DNA from: Ulva prolifera | Taxonomy: Eukaryota; Chlorophyta; Ulvophyceae; Ulvales; Ulvaceae | DNA length: 64,000 nucleotides | Assembly (NCBI GenBank): GCA_023078555.1 | Contig: CM041203.1 | Coordinates: forward strand, 3,763,981 to 3,827,980 | Direction: 5' to 3' | Shown here: one piece after another, positions 49,257 to 61,240 of the stretch | Layout: every line of letters begins with the position of its first letter | Numbering within the stretch: position 1 is the stretch's first letter | Translations under genes and position numbers: made by a program | Notes under the pieces: model-generated | What the model saw: the letters and a program-made list of their open reading frames with translations, nothing else | Databases searched by the model: none | What the model was told of the DNA's origin: nothing

Positions 49257-49359
49257 GCCCAGGTTTTGTTTTATGATGGACACTATCCCAGCGTAGCTCT
49301 GTGTGATAACGATCAAGAGTTGCTTCTTTGCAAAATTGTGCCTGGTATGTTGTGGTGAT

Positions 49360-52300
49360 ATGGAGGACGCAGCAACACCAGAGCATTCCCCAGTGGCACA
49401 GGGCACTGGAAGCGCGCAAGGCGCGTTGGCAGATGCCTCCAATATGAGTACAAAGCCTTCAACTCTGAGTATAGAGCTCGCCTCTGACTTTCGGGCGTCG
49501 TGCGTGAATCAGTGCGCCGTGCTGTTCCGAACTTGCGCCGCGCTTCCTGGGCCTGTCGTCCCGTCTCCGACGCCAAAAATTAGATCACTTTCCGATGTTA
49601 CGCTTAAAGTGGTGCGAGACCACTAGTGCATGAATCTGGTTTAGTCGTCGAGCAACGCCACAGCACGCCCTGAATGTGCATGTGTAGATTGGACCTTGCA
49701 TCGAAGGACAATCTGTGAATCTAGAGGCGCTTGTCAAGCAAATATGCGGCGACATCGTGAAAGACGATGATGCCATTCATGTGGCTGTGAAGAACATGGT
49801 GATACAAGAGGCGAATCGGAGGAGCTACTCACACGACAAGCGTGCGTGACCTCGACCTGTTACCTGTAGCGAAGCCGTGGCTACTATCTTACCACGCTCC
49901 CTCTGCAGAGTCCGTCAAGCGAGAGAGCATGCTAGACAGTACCAGACATGATATGCTGTGGAGATGGGAAGTCAAGAAGGTGTCATGCTTGGGTGAGCAT
50001 AAGCCTGTAGCGCTAGCCATGCGGTCATGGCTGAAGCAGGTGCGCGCGTATGTGAAGCAATCAATAACAGTAGCTGCAGGGTGGCAACAAATCAGTCCTC
50101 ACAGTTGCTGTTGACCAGTGTATGCTCGGCAGGCGCAGCAATGTATGGCTACACGCCTGCATGCTGTCAAGTCGCTGCAGAAGCTGACAGGTGCAAACGT
50201 AACTCAAAAGCAGCAGGCAGCAATGGAGAAGGCCCAACAAGCTGTGTTGCCCGGCCCTCCTCCACTTCCTCCTCCACCTCCATGTGACCTGGAAGCAGTC
50301 ATGCTGCCCAAAGAGTTGCACACACCACAGGTGCAGCCTGGCCTGTTATATGTTATCAACGCCAACTATTAGCCTGAGAATCATGGCTCACACCCCTGTG
50401 TCTGCAGGTTTCGGTGCCTGAAGACACCAGCAAAGTCAGTCCAGCGAAAAGCAAGGCTGGAAAAGAGTGCGTATAGCCTGACACTATCACTCCAACCCCC
50501 TATGATCAGTTCGTGATCTGTCCATTTTGTGCTCAGTGCCGATCAGATGTGCTGTGGGCAGCTTCAGATTGTGCTGATGTTGGATAGGTGCAACGCTTGA
50601 TTTGCAATAACTTGCAGGCGCAAAAGCGATGACTCGAAGGAGGTTGTGGCTTCTCGCGGATTTGGGAGCAAAAGCGGTCTAGAACGGAGCAGAGGTGTCA
50701 TGGCCATGTTCATACAGAAAGTCCCACAGCCCAAAGTTGCTTTATTGCAGAAGGAAACAAGTACTGTGGACAAAGCGGATGAAGTATGTCTCAGGTCGAC
50801 TGAATGTAGTGGATGCAATGTGTTTTGGTGTTGATCGCACGTCTGTGATGTGCAGGTCCAGCAAGAGATTATGCAGCTCCAGTACATTATAGATGGTCTC
50901 CAAGACCCTGGAGATGTGAATGTTGAAGCACACTGGCAAAATGTGTTGCAGAAGAAGTGGAAACCGATTGGTCGCAAGATGGCTCACTCACATGTACCTG
51001 GTCTCCCACCTGCATTTGCCCGCAAAGTGAACTCGTCTAGGGATCCAGGTCAACTTGCAAAACTTGTACTTGGCCATGAACACTGGAAGGGCGTCCGTAC
51101 ATGGCGTCGCAAGCTTTTGTTCTTTCCTGCGGATGGCAACCGACCTCCATTCTATGGTTCTTTCTCCCGTCGCAGGTTCTTCCCACATCCCCAAATGTCA
51201 TCTCGCTGGTACATGGATGACTTGGCACGGAACGTGCTTGCTCTGTCATGCTCAAGCTTTTAGAACTGGCCTGCAGTAATCAATCAAACAGCCTGGAAGG
51301 GTTTCTTGAGCAAGTGCAGCATGTGCAGCAAAGCTGTGTCATCCCGCCGTATCCTGTGGAAAGATGCTGACATGGACTATGAGGTGCTCTCTGATGAGGA
51401 ATGGGAGGAAGAACCCGAGGGCGAAGAGCTTGACGGCAGTGACGGAGATGATGATCCTGGCATGGATGAGGAGGAGGACACTGACGGCTTCATGGTCGCT
51501 GGTAAGATGTCCTCACCACACCTTGCGAATGCATCTCATGGCAAGCAGACAGCCACGGGCAAAGGGCCGCAGTGGTGGAGCGGTTCCTGCATGTCACATA
51601 GAACCCTTTTGATATCATGTGCAATACTGTCCGTCGATGTCCTCGTCCAGCCTGGTGCTGCCAGCCTATACATGGCAGCACAACTATACATTTGCATTTG
51701 TTAATATCTGTTTATGAGTACCAATGTCTTGTTAGCACGACTGTGCAGATGGCTATTTATCAGAGGACGAGCGAGCACATGATCAAGGATCTGACGCAGA
51801 TGTATGGGATCCTGCGAAAGCCAAGGCTGGCCTCAGAAGTGATGTAGAGTCATTCCTGCACAGTGTCGTTGACCAGCCAACGACAAGCTATTTGAACGTT
51901 CTGCTTAGCGCGAAGAACCAAGGGCAGCCCGTCATGATTTGTCGGACTGCCGGTGAGCTCTCCTGTGTCGGCATGTGCATTGCCTGTAGCATTGCCACGT
52001 GCTCCGTCGCCATAGCTTGTGCTGATTGACAGTGCGACTGTATGCATGCAGATGGAGAAGGAGGTAATACACGTAGTGCAGAACTGCTTCAGCCCTTACA
52101 GATGCACTTGCTAGAAATACATGCGGCAGTTGTGCCGGCTGTGGCGAGCTTGGACACAACACCAATGGAAACTATAACAGCGCTGGCGGACTCCGCCGCT
52201 GCAGCGGCTAATCTCCAGAAGGTAGTCGGACCATTTGTTGATTCTCTTTCAGATGGTGCGCTTCACTGCATCACGCGCTGCTGCTCCATGCAATTGATTC

Positions 52301-53480
52301 TTTTATTCATCATCAACACACCGATACCGTGCCTCGACTTGCCCATATCAGCGCCAAGCCGCGTAGACTTCTACTGTATTGTTGTGCAGAAGAAGCCCGG
52401 CAGAAATCAGCTATTGTTGACGCTGTGATAGAAAAGTTTGCAACTCTTCTTCCACGTTCTCGAGTTGCGACAGTGGTGCTTCCTGCGGCGACAGCCTACT
52501 GCAGCTCCTGCAAACGCTGGTTCTCTCTTTCAACCATGAACAGACTCGCTTCAGCCATGAAGGAGTCCACGGTTGTTGCTATGCAGCTTTCGCCACCAGT
52601 GAACTCTGCCGCACTGCAGCGGTTGTTGGGACATGGTGCATGTCCAGTGCGTACGGTCACTTCAGCTGGCACACAGAACATTGCCGGAGTTGCCACCCCG
52701 CAGCGTAGCATAGGAATGGCATCTCTGGGCACAGACAAGCTCATGAGCTCAGACGATCATGCTCCAGTTTTACCAAAGAAGCGCCGACTGCAACCTGTAC
52801 CAGTTCCGGAGAATGTTATACCATCGAAGCAAATCTGCCCTGCAGCTAAGAACAACAGCCGCGACAGCACTGCGTGTGTAGACAATCTTGCAAGAGGTGA
52901 TACTCAAATGACAGACATCCACCCGTTAAGTGCAGAAGCTTGTGCTTTCTCTATCCTCGATGGAGCTGGTGCCGATCAGCCCATGTCTACAGTTGTATCA
53001 AGTGCACAGAATGGCGGCACTGACACACAAGCACCAACACACCTCCCCGGGCAGCCACCGCAGCCAGGCCAAGGTAGTATGGCACAATGGATACGTGATA
53101 ACCCAGATCGTCCACGTTTGCCTGGTGGCAGTGACGATGTCAAGAGCAAGGATCATTTGCCACTATCTCCAATTGCTTCTACATACAATTACCAACAGCA
53201 AGCACCTACTGATGTCTTTGCACGTCAGCAATGGCGACGCAGGAAAGCACAGCAGCCACAGCAAGCAGCAAATCATGGTTGCAAACCAGTCTCAAGTGTG
53301 TTGGTGAAAGGAGCAATGGACCATGCCACCCCCATTATTGAACAAGATTGCGGAAAGGAGAATGAAGGGCTGTCAGTGAAGGACGCTGCGGCACGTGTTC
53401 CTTTGGAGCATGGCTGTACATCTCCATATTGGCGCAGGTGTGGGCTCAAAGGCCTACTGGCCCCCTCCATGCTATGGTAG
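49360..53480 (+). CDS. FAS1: CAF-1 large subunit (FAS1/CHAF1A)
   Basis: CAF-1 deposits new H3-H4 behind the replication fork with PCNA. Translation starts at ATG 49360 (MEDAATPEHSPVAQ). The second exon (about 49714-49840) encodes VKQICGDIVKDDDAIHVAV. Later exons carry basic, charged linkers (SRGFGSKSGLERSRGVMAMF near 50650). The diagnostic block follows: RKLLFFPADGNRPPFYGSFS (about 51115-51170), the K-L-L-x-F...RPP[FY]YG motif; then DMDYEVLSDEEWEEEPEGEE (about 51375-51430), the LDYE-V-SDEEWEEEEPGE acidic core; DGDDDPGMDEEED; and GYLSEDERAHDQGSDAD after an intron (about 51750-51800). A C-terminal region (52070-52470) contains KPRRLLLYCCAEEARQKSA and VIEKFATLLP, the likely winged-helix segment. 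The rest, to a stop at 53480, is low-complexity. The long KER helix of animal proteins is not obvious. The fit to FAS1/p150 is good in the conserved centre. Confidence 0.88.
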
Positions 53481-53648
53481 CACCGCATGTGCGTGGCTGG
53501 ATCTGTGTGTCATGTTAATGCGAAATAGATGTGCTGCTGACTGAAAGTAACAAGAGCTTGTTTTACTGGTAACTATTGTCAGGACTAATTCGTTCTCACC
53601 AAGTTGTTGTGAAAGGACTGCAGATTGCCCGACAGGTCCAATTTGCGG

Positions 53649-56591
53649 ATGAGCATTCAAGCACCCGTCTTGAGCCCGCCTTTGCATGCACGAAGTGCGG
53701 TCAGCCATCCGATAGCTGCGGTAGACTTGACCGCGGAACCATACACTGATGACAATGATAAAGCCCTGCAAGCGGCTCTGCTTGCAAGCATTGGCGAAGA
53801 CATGCAAGTGGTCACCCCCGCATGCGGTGTTAGCAATCGACACCTGACAGACTGTGTGGAGAGTGGCTTACACTCCGATACATCTCTAGCAGCCAGGACA
53901 CTCCAGACCTTAGATCTGGATCCTCCTCATACAGGGGAGGACTGCTGCGCAAGATCTTTCCCGTCTCGTGCAGGCGCGTTTCGGGAATGATGTTTGCATA
54001 TTTGGTCGCAGCTGCATACCGGGCTGCTGACGTACACCAATGTCAGCATAACATATAGCGCTCTCAGTGGGGCGTGACAAAGTGTGCAGGAGATGCAAAC
54101 CCTTCGCCCCCCGCGTCAGACCCCCTCACGCTAACAGCTGGGGCAGATTTGACCAGTAAAATATATGTAACACGCGATGTTCAGATGGAGCGTGTGACTG
54201 CCCTGCGTATCTCTGACTTCACGTCATACCAGAAACAGGTGTGTTGGAACCAGTTTCATAGACTGTGCACAGTTTCATCCTAGCAGACCTGTCTCATAGG
54301 CAATCGCGTTGTGTAGAAGCTGGGAAGGATGATCACACATTTGCAAGACTGCATGACGAATACGCCAGAAAACTTTTCGTCATGGCTGGCACTATATACT
54401 TATCTGGCCATCATTCCTTCTTTCCGAGATGCTGATACGCTTGAAGTGGCTAAAAGCATGATTGGAGTTCTGGAGTTTCTGAAGCCGAAATGGAGATCGT
54501 CAGCTGTGTTTGAGGTGCCACGGGAGCTATTGAATGTATGCGTACAGGCATGCAGCATCCGCAGGATAGAATGGCTACACCACTCTGCGCTGAAATGTGT
54601 GATTGCCATTGCCATGGGTGTAATACGCAGGAGCAATGATGCTGGTTGTGATCGAGTGAAAGCAGAGGTGGAATCTGGCTGTGTAAACCTCAAAAGTCTT
54701 TCCTGCAATGAGTATGCCTCTCGCCACCAAATTCCCTGCTTTACCGAGTATGCAAGACTTGCTCTTTCAGCATGTTCAACATGTCAGTGATGCAGGTGTC
54801 TGTTGAGGGTCATGGTGCAGGCAGCATCCGAGCTGCACAACAACAGATCATTCACTCAGATAATGTTGGGGAAGCAAGCTCTGATGGTGATTCAGGAGAT
54901 TCTGCAGTCAGCCGTGGGCAGCTATGCTGCCAAGCGTCTTGCCAGTACGTATCCTTTCACGTGAAATGAGCATGACCTTCGGGTGTGCAGGAGGTCAATA
55001 TCTGACAACCTCATGTGAAGGAACACTCTGTTGACAAGCAGTAGGACTGAATGCTGCATAAAGATACATCCTGCCTGTGATTGCACCCATGCTTCATCAC
55101 CTGTGACACGGCGGTCAATCCTTTGGGGGAGCACTCTCTGCACCTGCGTGACTCAAGGTTGCCCTTACGTGCAGTAAAGTACTGTTCAGTGTATTGCACA
55201 TCGTTCAATTTACCTTTGGAGCCATGTAGGTATCACCTGTGAGCGTACAGGCCGCACCGCGCTACATGAGCTAGTCCTCATGAAGGACGTAGACGAGCCA
55301 AAGGTAACAGAGCTTATCAGAGGGGTCCTGCAGCAGGCCTTCGCCGTAGTCCACCGGCAAGATCAGTGCGACTTGCTTCCACCGTCACGATTGCTGCCAG
55401 CAGAGTGTACAGAATGGTATATGAAACAACTTCTGCAGGTGTGCAAAGCACATCTGTTTGGCATAGCAATGGTGAATGGAATGAATGCCTCATTGTTGTA
55501 ATCAACTTCATCCTGCCCTTGTGAACGTTCAGGTTATAATGTTCATGGTTGTGATGTTGTGCTATCGGAAACTATTTCTCAGTGATGCTTCTTACGACCA
55601 CCATCTGACCGGTCGACATGTCTGGCTGAGCTGTGTCCATGACATTAAGGCTATAGTCTTCGAGATGCGCAGCAAACGTAGGTATGTGTGCAGGATCTTT
55701 CAGCAGGCACGACCTCCAAGCGCAGTGAGGCTGTTGACATCCTTGAAGCCCTGCTGCAATCTCCCAGCTGTGAAGCTCGTGGTGTGCTGGGTCAGAACTT
55801 CGTCAATGCTCTTGCGTCTATGTCTACCCACAGTGCCATCATGAGCAATGCAAGCTCCAAGGCTCGTGTTCAATTCAAGAGCATACTGAGAGGCATTTTC
55901 CTTCCACAGTCAACAAATATCTGCAGCAAGACGGCGCCCCATGTGTTTCGCTTGTGCTGCCATCTGCTTTCAACAGACTCTTGCCAGGAGGTGCAGAAGC
56001 TTGTGATACATGCATTCAGGACTCCATTGAAGATTCCCGGGGAGCGCTTGGGTCCCAGCACACAGCAGGTGAGTTGACAACAGCAGCACATGTGATACGT
56101 CAAGTGTGTATCGGCAACCTTGTCCACCCCTTTACATGTGCCTTGTGTACAGAGTATGTCTTGGTTTTGCAGGTAGTAAAAAAGGCAATTGAATTTTATG
56201 TTGGGAGCTGTGCTGAGAATTCCGTAGAGGAAAGACAACAAGCCGCTGTGATTGACAGCGCATGGAGCGCTCTAGACCAGATGTTGAGCCGCGTCTTCTC
56301 TGTGCCTGGCCTTAGTCGAATAAAACAGACTGATTTACACACACGGCCCCGTCCGGCTGCTCTGAAGTCTGCAGGTGAGTGCCATGTTGGTGTTCTTCTC
56401 CCAGACTTGCAAGAGTTGTCTATCAAGTTCGCGACCAAATTCTTGACTTGTCAAGTACTGCAGAGAACGACGAGCGAATTATATCGCAACCCAGTGCCGC
56501 AAGATTGCAGGGACAGAAGAGGGCAGGGGCACATTCTTCCCGGCAAAAGAGCAAAGGACAACGAATGATGCTTAGTGTGACTGGCAGTTGA
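53649..56591 (+). CDS. Unidentified helical protein with a possible ubiquitin-interacting motif
   Basis: Exons can be followed by eye at about 53649-53930 (from MSIQAPVLSPPLHARSA), 54087-54238 (VTALRISDFTSYQKQ), 54319-54560 (MITHLQDCMTNTPENFSSWL), 54800-54950, 55250-55430 (LHELVLMKDVDEPKVTELI), 55690-56068, 56175-56375 and 56420-56591. Introns have GTGTGT, GTGAGT and similar donors. The N-terminal segment DDNDKALQAALLASIGED has the spaced acidic-Ala-Ser pattern of a UIM. The rest is mostly amphipathic helix, as in HEAT or ARM solenoids (EAVDILEALLQSPSCEARGV, FKSILRGIFL, CQEVQKLVIHAF). The C-terminus is basic (QKRAGAHSSRQKSKGQRMM). Domain order suggests a nuclear scaffold in genome maintenance or ubiquitin recognition, but this is a guess from shape. 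I do not recognise the family. Confidence 0.5.
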
Positions 56592-57094
56592 GAGCCGGGC
56601 AGCTATGCATGCAATGGCGTGTAGCTGTGCATTACTTTGTATGTGTGAAGCTGTGTTTTCTGTGCTGAGACTGTGAGAGGCGATCAGTATTCGATTATAT
56701 GTTGTACAACTGAAGCTTTCACGAGTGAATTCGATCTGAGCATGTCCACCGGGCACCTCCGAGTACGCGATGAATTCCGACGTTCTGAGTTCTGGCGTCC
56801 ATATGAGATTTGCGCATTTGCCGCCTGCCTGATGCTCGACAACACCAGCGCTGTTCCTGTATGGATCCGTGCTGCGTGATGTTCCATCAACTTTGTATCA
56901 TTGCCGGAGCACGATCCTCCATAGTCGCCGTTGCCGTGGATAACACGGCTGTGAAAGTGTAATCTTTGTGATGTCGCTCATTACATACAGCTCGTCATAA
57001 TTGTCGCTGCGGAAGCTGGTTGCACAGTGCTGTGTGCAATTCTTTGGCCTGGGAACAAGGCAGATGTCCGACTTGAGAGCGTGACTAGGCCTCT
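56592..57094. other. Intergenic region upstream of aspartate carbamoyltransferase
   Basis: About 500 bases that contain the aspartate carbamoyltransferase promoter. Open frames on both strands at 56673-56890 (a Cys/Ala-rich plus-strand one and its minus-strand shadow) have no recognisable content. Confidence 0.35.
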
Positions 57095-58790
57095 TTGCGC
57101 GTCTTCGTTCTCCCCGGTCGAATCACTACTGATATGCTGGGACAGTGTCTTGCGAAGTCCCAGCGCAGCACTGTGTCACACCTTCGAGCTTGCGGCACTC
57201 CTGCAGTTCACCATAGGTGCCGGCGCGTCCTTGCAGGTGCTTGGCGCCACAGCGAGTTGAGGCATGTAGTTGACTCCCGAGAGTTTTCAAGGGAATGTTT
57301 AGATTTGGTTTTCAACGTTGCGGAACAAATGGAGATGGTCAGGCCTGGCTCACCCGAGAGCAAGCAGCTGGAAGGGTACTGCATGGCCACGCTGTTCTAT
57401 GAGCCGTCCACCAGGACACGCCTGTCATTTGAAGCTGCAATGGGGAAACTTGGCGGCGTGATTCTGTCCACCGAAAGCGCTGGTGAGTTTTCGTCAGCAG
57501 CCAAGGGAGAAACCCTTGAAGGTAATGTGCCCATCCTGAAAGCTGATACCACGCTTGCTGACGCCTCGACTCCCCGGCTCATGTTTTAAGTGTGGCGTCT
57601 CTGTTGCTGCAGATACCGTCAGGACTGTGGAGGGCTATGCAGACTGCCTTGTGATACGTCATTTCTCAGCTGGCTCCGCCGCAGCTGCTTCTGCCGTTGC
57701 CCAGCGACCAATCATCAGTGCAGGCGATGGCCCCGGGCAGCACCCAACACAGGTAATTCAGCGACTCAAGAACAGTTGCTGAATTTTGTCCATTCCTTGT
57801 CGCCGGCATGCATCCAGATGTCGATTGCCCACGCCGCACGACACATTTCATGCAGCTCAGACCGCCTGACCTTTGTTCTACAGGCCTTACTGGATGTTTA
57901 TACAATCCAACGTGAGCTTGGGCGACTAGACAATTTCAAGATTGCCATGATTGGAGACTTGCTCAATGGCCGGACAGTTCACTCTCTGGCGTACCTCCTC
58001 TCCAAATTTGACAATGTTGAAATGATCTTCGTATCACCTGGCATTCTGCGAATGAAGCTAAGTTTGAAGGAGCATCTAACAGAGGTCGGCGTGAAGTGGC
58101 GTGAGGAAGAGACTCTCGAGGCTGTTGCAGGAGAGGTGGATGTACTGTACCAGACACGTATCCAGAAAGAGAGGTTTTTGGTGCGTTGCTCACCCTTCTC
58201 TCTGTGAACTATGGCCATGCCGTGTCATGGCTGTGACGCCATTCAAAGATTAGCTGTAATGAACAGTAGTTCTCTGTGACCGACTGAACACAGGTGGTGG
58301 GATTGAGTGCACCAAGAAGCAAAGTTATCTATCATCTCTTTGCCTGCTCCGCTTTCGGTACACTTGTTCTCAACTTCCTCCCATCGCCACATGTATGCGG
58401 CGGTTGCCATACACGACAAGCTGCAAATGGAGTGGTGGTGACGTATCCTGTACTATAGTTGCAAGGCTTTAAACCGCATGTTGCAGGATCCTTGCAAGTA
58501 TTTTGTCAAGCATGCAACCATGCAACAGTTCTGTCATCAGGATCTGAGTGCGGACTCGCTAAATGCAGGACCAACCGGAGCAATATGATGCATGCAAGGG
58601 ACAGCTGATCATTGACGAGAGAATGTGCAACAAAATGCAGCGACACGCTGTTATCATGCACCCGCTTCCGCGAGTCGATGAGATCACTGTGGGGGTAGAT
58701 GGTGACCCCCGTGCAGCATATTTCAGACAAGCTCGAAATGGGCTATATGTCCGCATGGCTCTTCTGCGCCTGTGTCTGCTGGGGAAGTGA
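57095..58790 (+). CDS. PYRB: Aspartate carbamoyltransferase, plant type, plastid-targeted
   Basis: The enzyme condenses carbamoyl phosphate with aspartate, the committed step of pyrimidine synthesis, which sits in the plastid in plants and algae. Four exons read cleanly: 57095-57521, 57613-57752, 57884-58180 and 58569-58790. The N-terminal 40-50 residues are rich in Arg, Ser, Cys and Ala with few acidic residues, a typical transit peptide; ATG 57134 is an alternative start. Catalytic motifs are intact: [12 protein letters not shown] (carbamoyl-phosphate loop), [63 protein letters not shown], and the C-terminal [20 protein letters not shown]. These closely follow the plant enzyme, so it should be a trimer without a separate regulatory subunit. 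No sign of fusion to carbamoyl-phosphate synthase or dihydroorotase is seen. Confidence 0.95.
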
Positions 58791-59260
58791 TGTCTTCTGG
58801 TGACTCGATCCTCAATAGAGTATTGCGTGAATTGCAATGGTGCTGCTGACGGATGACTTCCGGCAACAAGTAGTTGACAACAAGTAGTTCAAGCCATAGT
58901 TGTTGGCAAACCCGTCTGGCGGCTGAAGCCATCACAAACTATTTGTTGTCGTCAATTGGCATCTGCAACTGTAGCCTATGACATCAACCCGCATCATGTT
59001 GATCACATTAGCGAAGTCTAGAAGCACTCAGATTACCAAATTTGCTGCCGCTGAGACACAATCATACGCTGCCACTCTCGCGTGTTCTAGAGAAGCCGTG
59101 CGTGCGCCCTGCGCCGTACCCATCCCCCCCTTCGCCTGCTCAACACGCCCTCCACCTCATCAGATACGGAGGGGCCCCAGCAACCAGCCTTAGGCTTCTT
59201 GGAGCTCAGAGGTGCGAGGAGCACCCGCAGCAGTCAGCCTCTACATAGGGCGTCCCTTCA
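58791..59260. other. Spacer downstream of aspartate carbamoyltransferase
   Basis: No gene is supported. A short direct duplication, AACAAGTAGTT at 58865-58875 and 58879-58889, is the only local structure I noted. Composition changes to C-rich after about 59100, marking the start of the retroelement-rich region. Confidence 0.4.
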
Positions 59261-59935
59261 GTGCCTCTCGCCCGATCTCGCACGGCCGCTCATCGTGGCA
59301 ACGTCCCTGTGACGTTAGGGGTATGTCAGTCCCCCACTGGTTACCTCAAATGTGCGCGCCTCGGTCGCGCCGTGATTGACACTGCTCACCGTCACAAGCG
59401 CGACAAGAATGCATGGACCTCCACCCTCGTCCCGCTGTCACATGTCCCCTACGCACGGGTCAACCTGGCAGCATTTGCATTGCTCGTAAGGCTGGCTGAC
59501 GGGGCTTCAGGTTCAGGCGCTGCCTCCGCACGACTGTTGCTTGAAAACAATGTGCCATATTTCCATGACCCTCTGCTGCGCAGCAGACCACCATATACAT
59601 GCAGCTGCCCTGCTGCTGGCATGCTACGCTGGTAGATAGGCTTGATGGGACTTACAGTCCAGTCCGGACACCTCTCGCCGCTTGTTGTCCACCAGGCCTG
59701 GGCAGCGGGTCGCCCTTCTTCGCCCGCCTGGCGCCGTCTTCAGGCGGCACCTTCATTCATCCCGGTTGGATCCTCCGCCCATCTCGCCACACTGTCGGCG
59801 GCTGCGTTGCCCGCCGTCAGTGCGTCGTGCTCAAGATAGCATTGGCGTGCAGTGGTTCAGGCAGTGTGCGGTTGTGAAAGGACGGAATTCGGACTTCACA
59901 CGTGTGGAAGGGATGGGGAGGGGTTTGTTGGCTTA
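59261..59935 (+). mobile_element. Decayed non-LTR-like retroelement C-terminus
   Basis: A frame at 59330-59560 encodes HRHKRDKNAW, then TLVPLSHVPYARVNLAAFALL and RLADGA. It is a diverged copy of the region in the 61-kb frame that reads QKRTAYRL, FVPLSHETHGRLGRPAM and LNRLAEVA. This FVPLS...G/R-L tail lies after the reverse transcriptase in many algal and plant non-LTR-like elements, from general recollection. Downstream, GGGACTTACAGTCC (about 59645-59660) and the GCCTGGGCAGCGGGTCGCCC block match sequence after the 62-kb frame. The copy has lost upstream coding sequence and is probably dead. Confidence 0.6.
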
Positions 59936-61057
59936 GGCCTCATGCTGTGTGTTAGCGCTCGGTGGTGTCCGGGGGTCGATGTGTTTCGCCACCTCTATGA
60001 CACGCAGGCATTCTGCTGAATCAGTTGGCGCCGCTGGGAGCCGGAGTTTCAATGGGTGTATTTGTGTGGCGGGCGCACATTTGTATGCTTGGGGGTTTGT
60101 CTTGGGTTTCTGTTGTGAGGCTGGGCTGCCTTGGGGGCATTCTGCATCTTGGGGCAGTGTTGTTGGGTTGCGACGAGTAACTGAGCAGTTCCTACAGTGC
60201 AACCTGCCTGTCAGAGTTTGTCACACACATCTACTTGCATGCTGAGGTACAACTCAAGGATCATAAACGGAATGAAGGAATGATAGTTTTGTCTGCATGT
60301 CAACATAAACAATTAGCACATCTGCGCCAAAAGTCCGGCGTCCATGGCATGTGCTTGCTATGGCATCCTGATGTATGCAGAAGCGATTTTGGGGAGGGAG
60401 GGTGGTGGGCGAACAAGCATATATGCACGTAAGTCTGCACATTGGGCTCCCACATGGTCACATCACATGGTTGTATGTGGACAATACTGAATATACACAC
60501 AACCACAGTTAGAGAGAAAATATAATTCGAGAAGCCAAACCTTCTGTGCGCTATTGCATGCATTTTGGGGACAGGTCAAAAGCGAGTCTTTGCCATCGGT
60601 CATCGCGGTCACCCATTTAAGACCTTTAACTGAACTGACTGTAAGAACGCATGCGTTATTTTTTGTTTATATTATATCATATGTGCAAGGCTTCTGTCAT
60701 CAGCAGTGGATGCATGTGCTGGCCTGTGTGGTCACAGGTGGTGGTACCTGCAACGCTTTTTTTAATCCTTTCATCACACTCTCGCCGTGTCACTCCCTCT
60801 TCCACGTGAATCGTGTACACTGTAGATAGATAAGCAGGCCGGGTAGGCACCAAGCGCGATATGTGTGTGTTAGCATGACTGCATGTCAAACAATCACACA
60901 GCATGGACAGGCTTCCGGCATTACACCTGCACTTTTCCTACCCGGCTTTGACGCTTGCCCAGGGCATCGCTGATGCCGCTGCATCAGTCAAGCACATCAA
61001 GGGGCAATACATCATGACTGTGTGCGTTTGAATACTGCGCATTGACGCTTACAGTGT
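59936..61057. other. Intergenic DNA between retroelement fragments
   Basis: About 1.1 kb without a supported gene. A GT-rich patch (59940-60160) resembles the GT-rich 3' UTR of the 63-kb copy and may be the tail of the 59-kb fragment. The AT-rich stretch 60480-60700 contains TATATTATATCATATG but nothing else distinctive. Confidence 0.35.
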
Positions 61058-61210
61058 GTTACAAGGACAAAGCAAGCAAGGCAGGTAGCACCGCGAGCAG
61101 CAACCAGGGGAACCGCGCACTACGCAACAAGTCACACGCATCACACACCAACACACAATCATGCATACATACATACATACATCTGTACATCTGTACACAT
61201 CGTTGAAAAA
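61058..61210 (-). repeat. Retroelement-like 3' end, reverse orientation, with TACA repeats
   Basis: GTTACAAGGACAAAGCAAGC and AAGGCAGGTAGCACCGC at 61058-61094 are the same signature as at 36290 and 38366. About 60 bases further on lies a run CATACATACATACATACATC (61163-61182). The reverse complement gives a retroelement end GCTACCTGCCTTGC...CTTTGTCCTTGTAAC. Confidence 0.65.
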
Positions 61211-61240
61211 CAATGACGCGAGATCGGGTCCCACGCGTGT

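Noticed and set aside
61143..61210. Telomere-like or centromere-like repeat
   Set aside because: The TACA units here do not match the plant-type TTTAGGG telomere repeat, are short, and fit the simple-repeat flank of a retroelement end.
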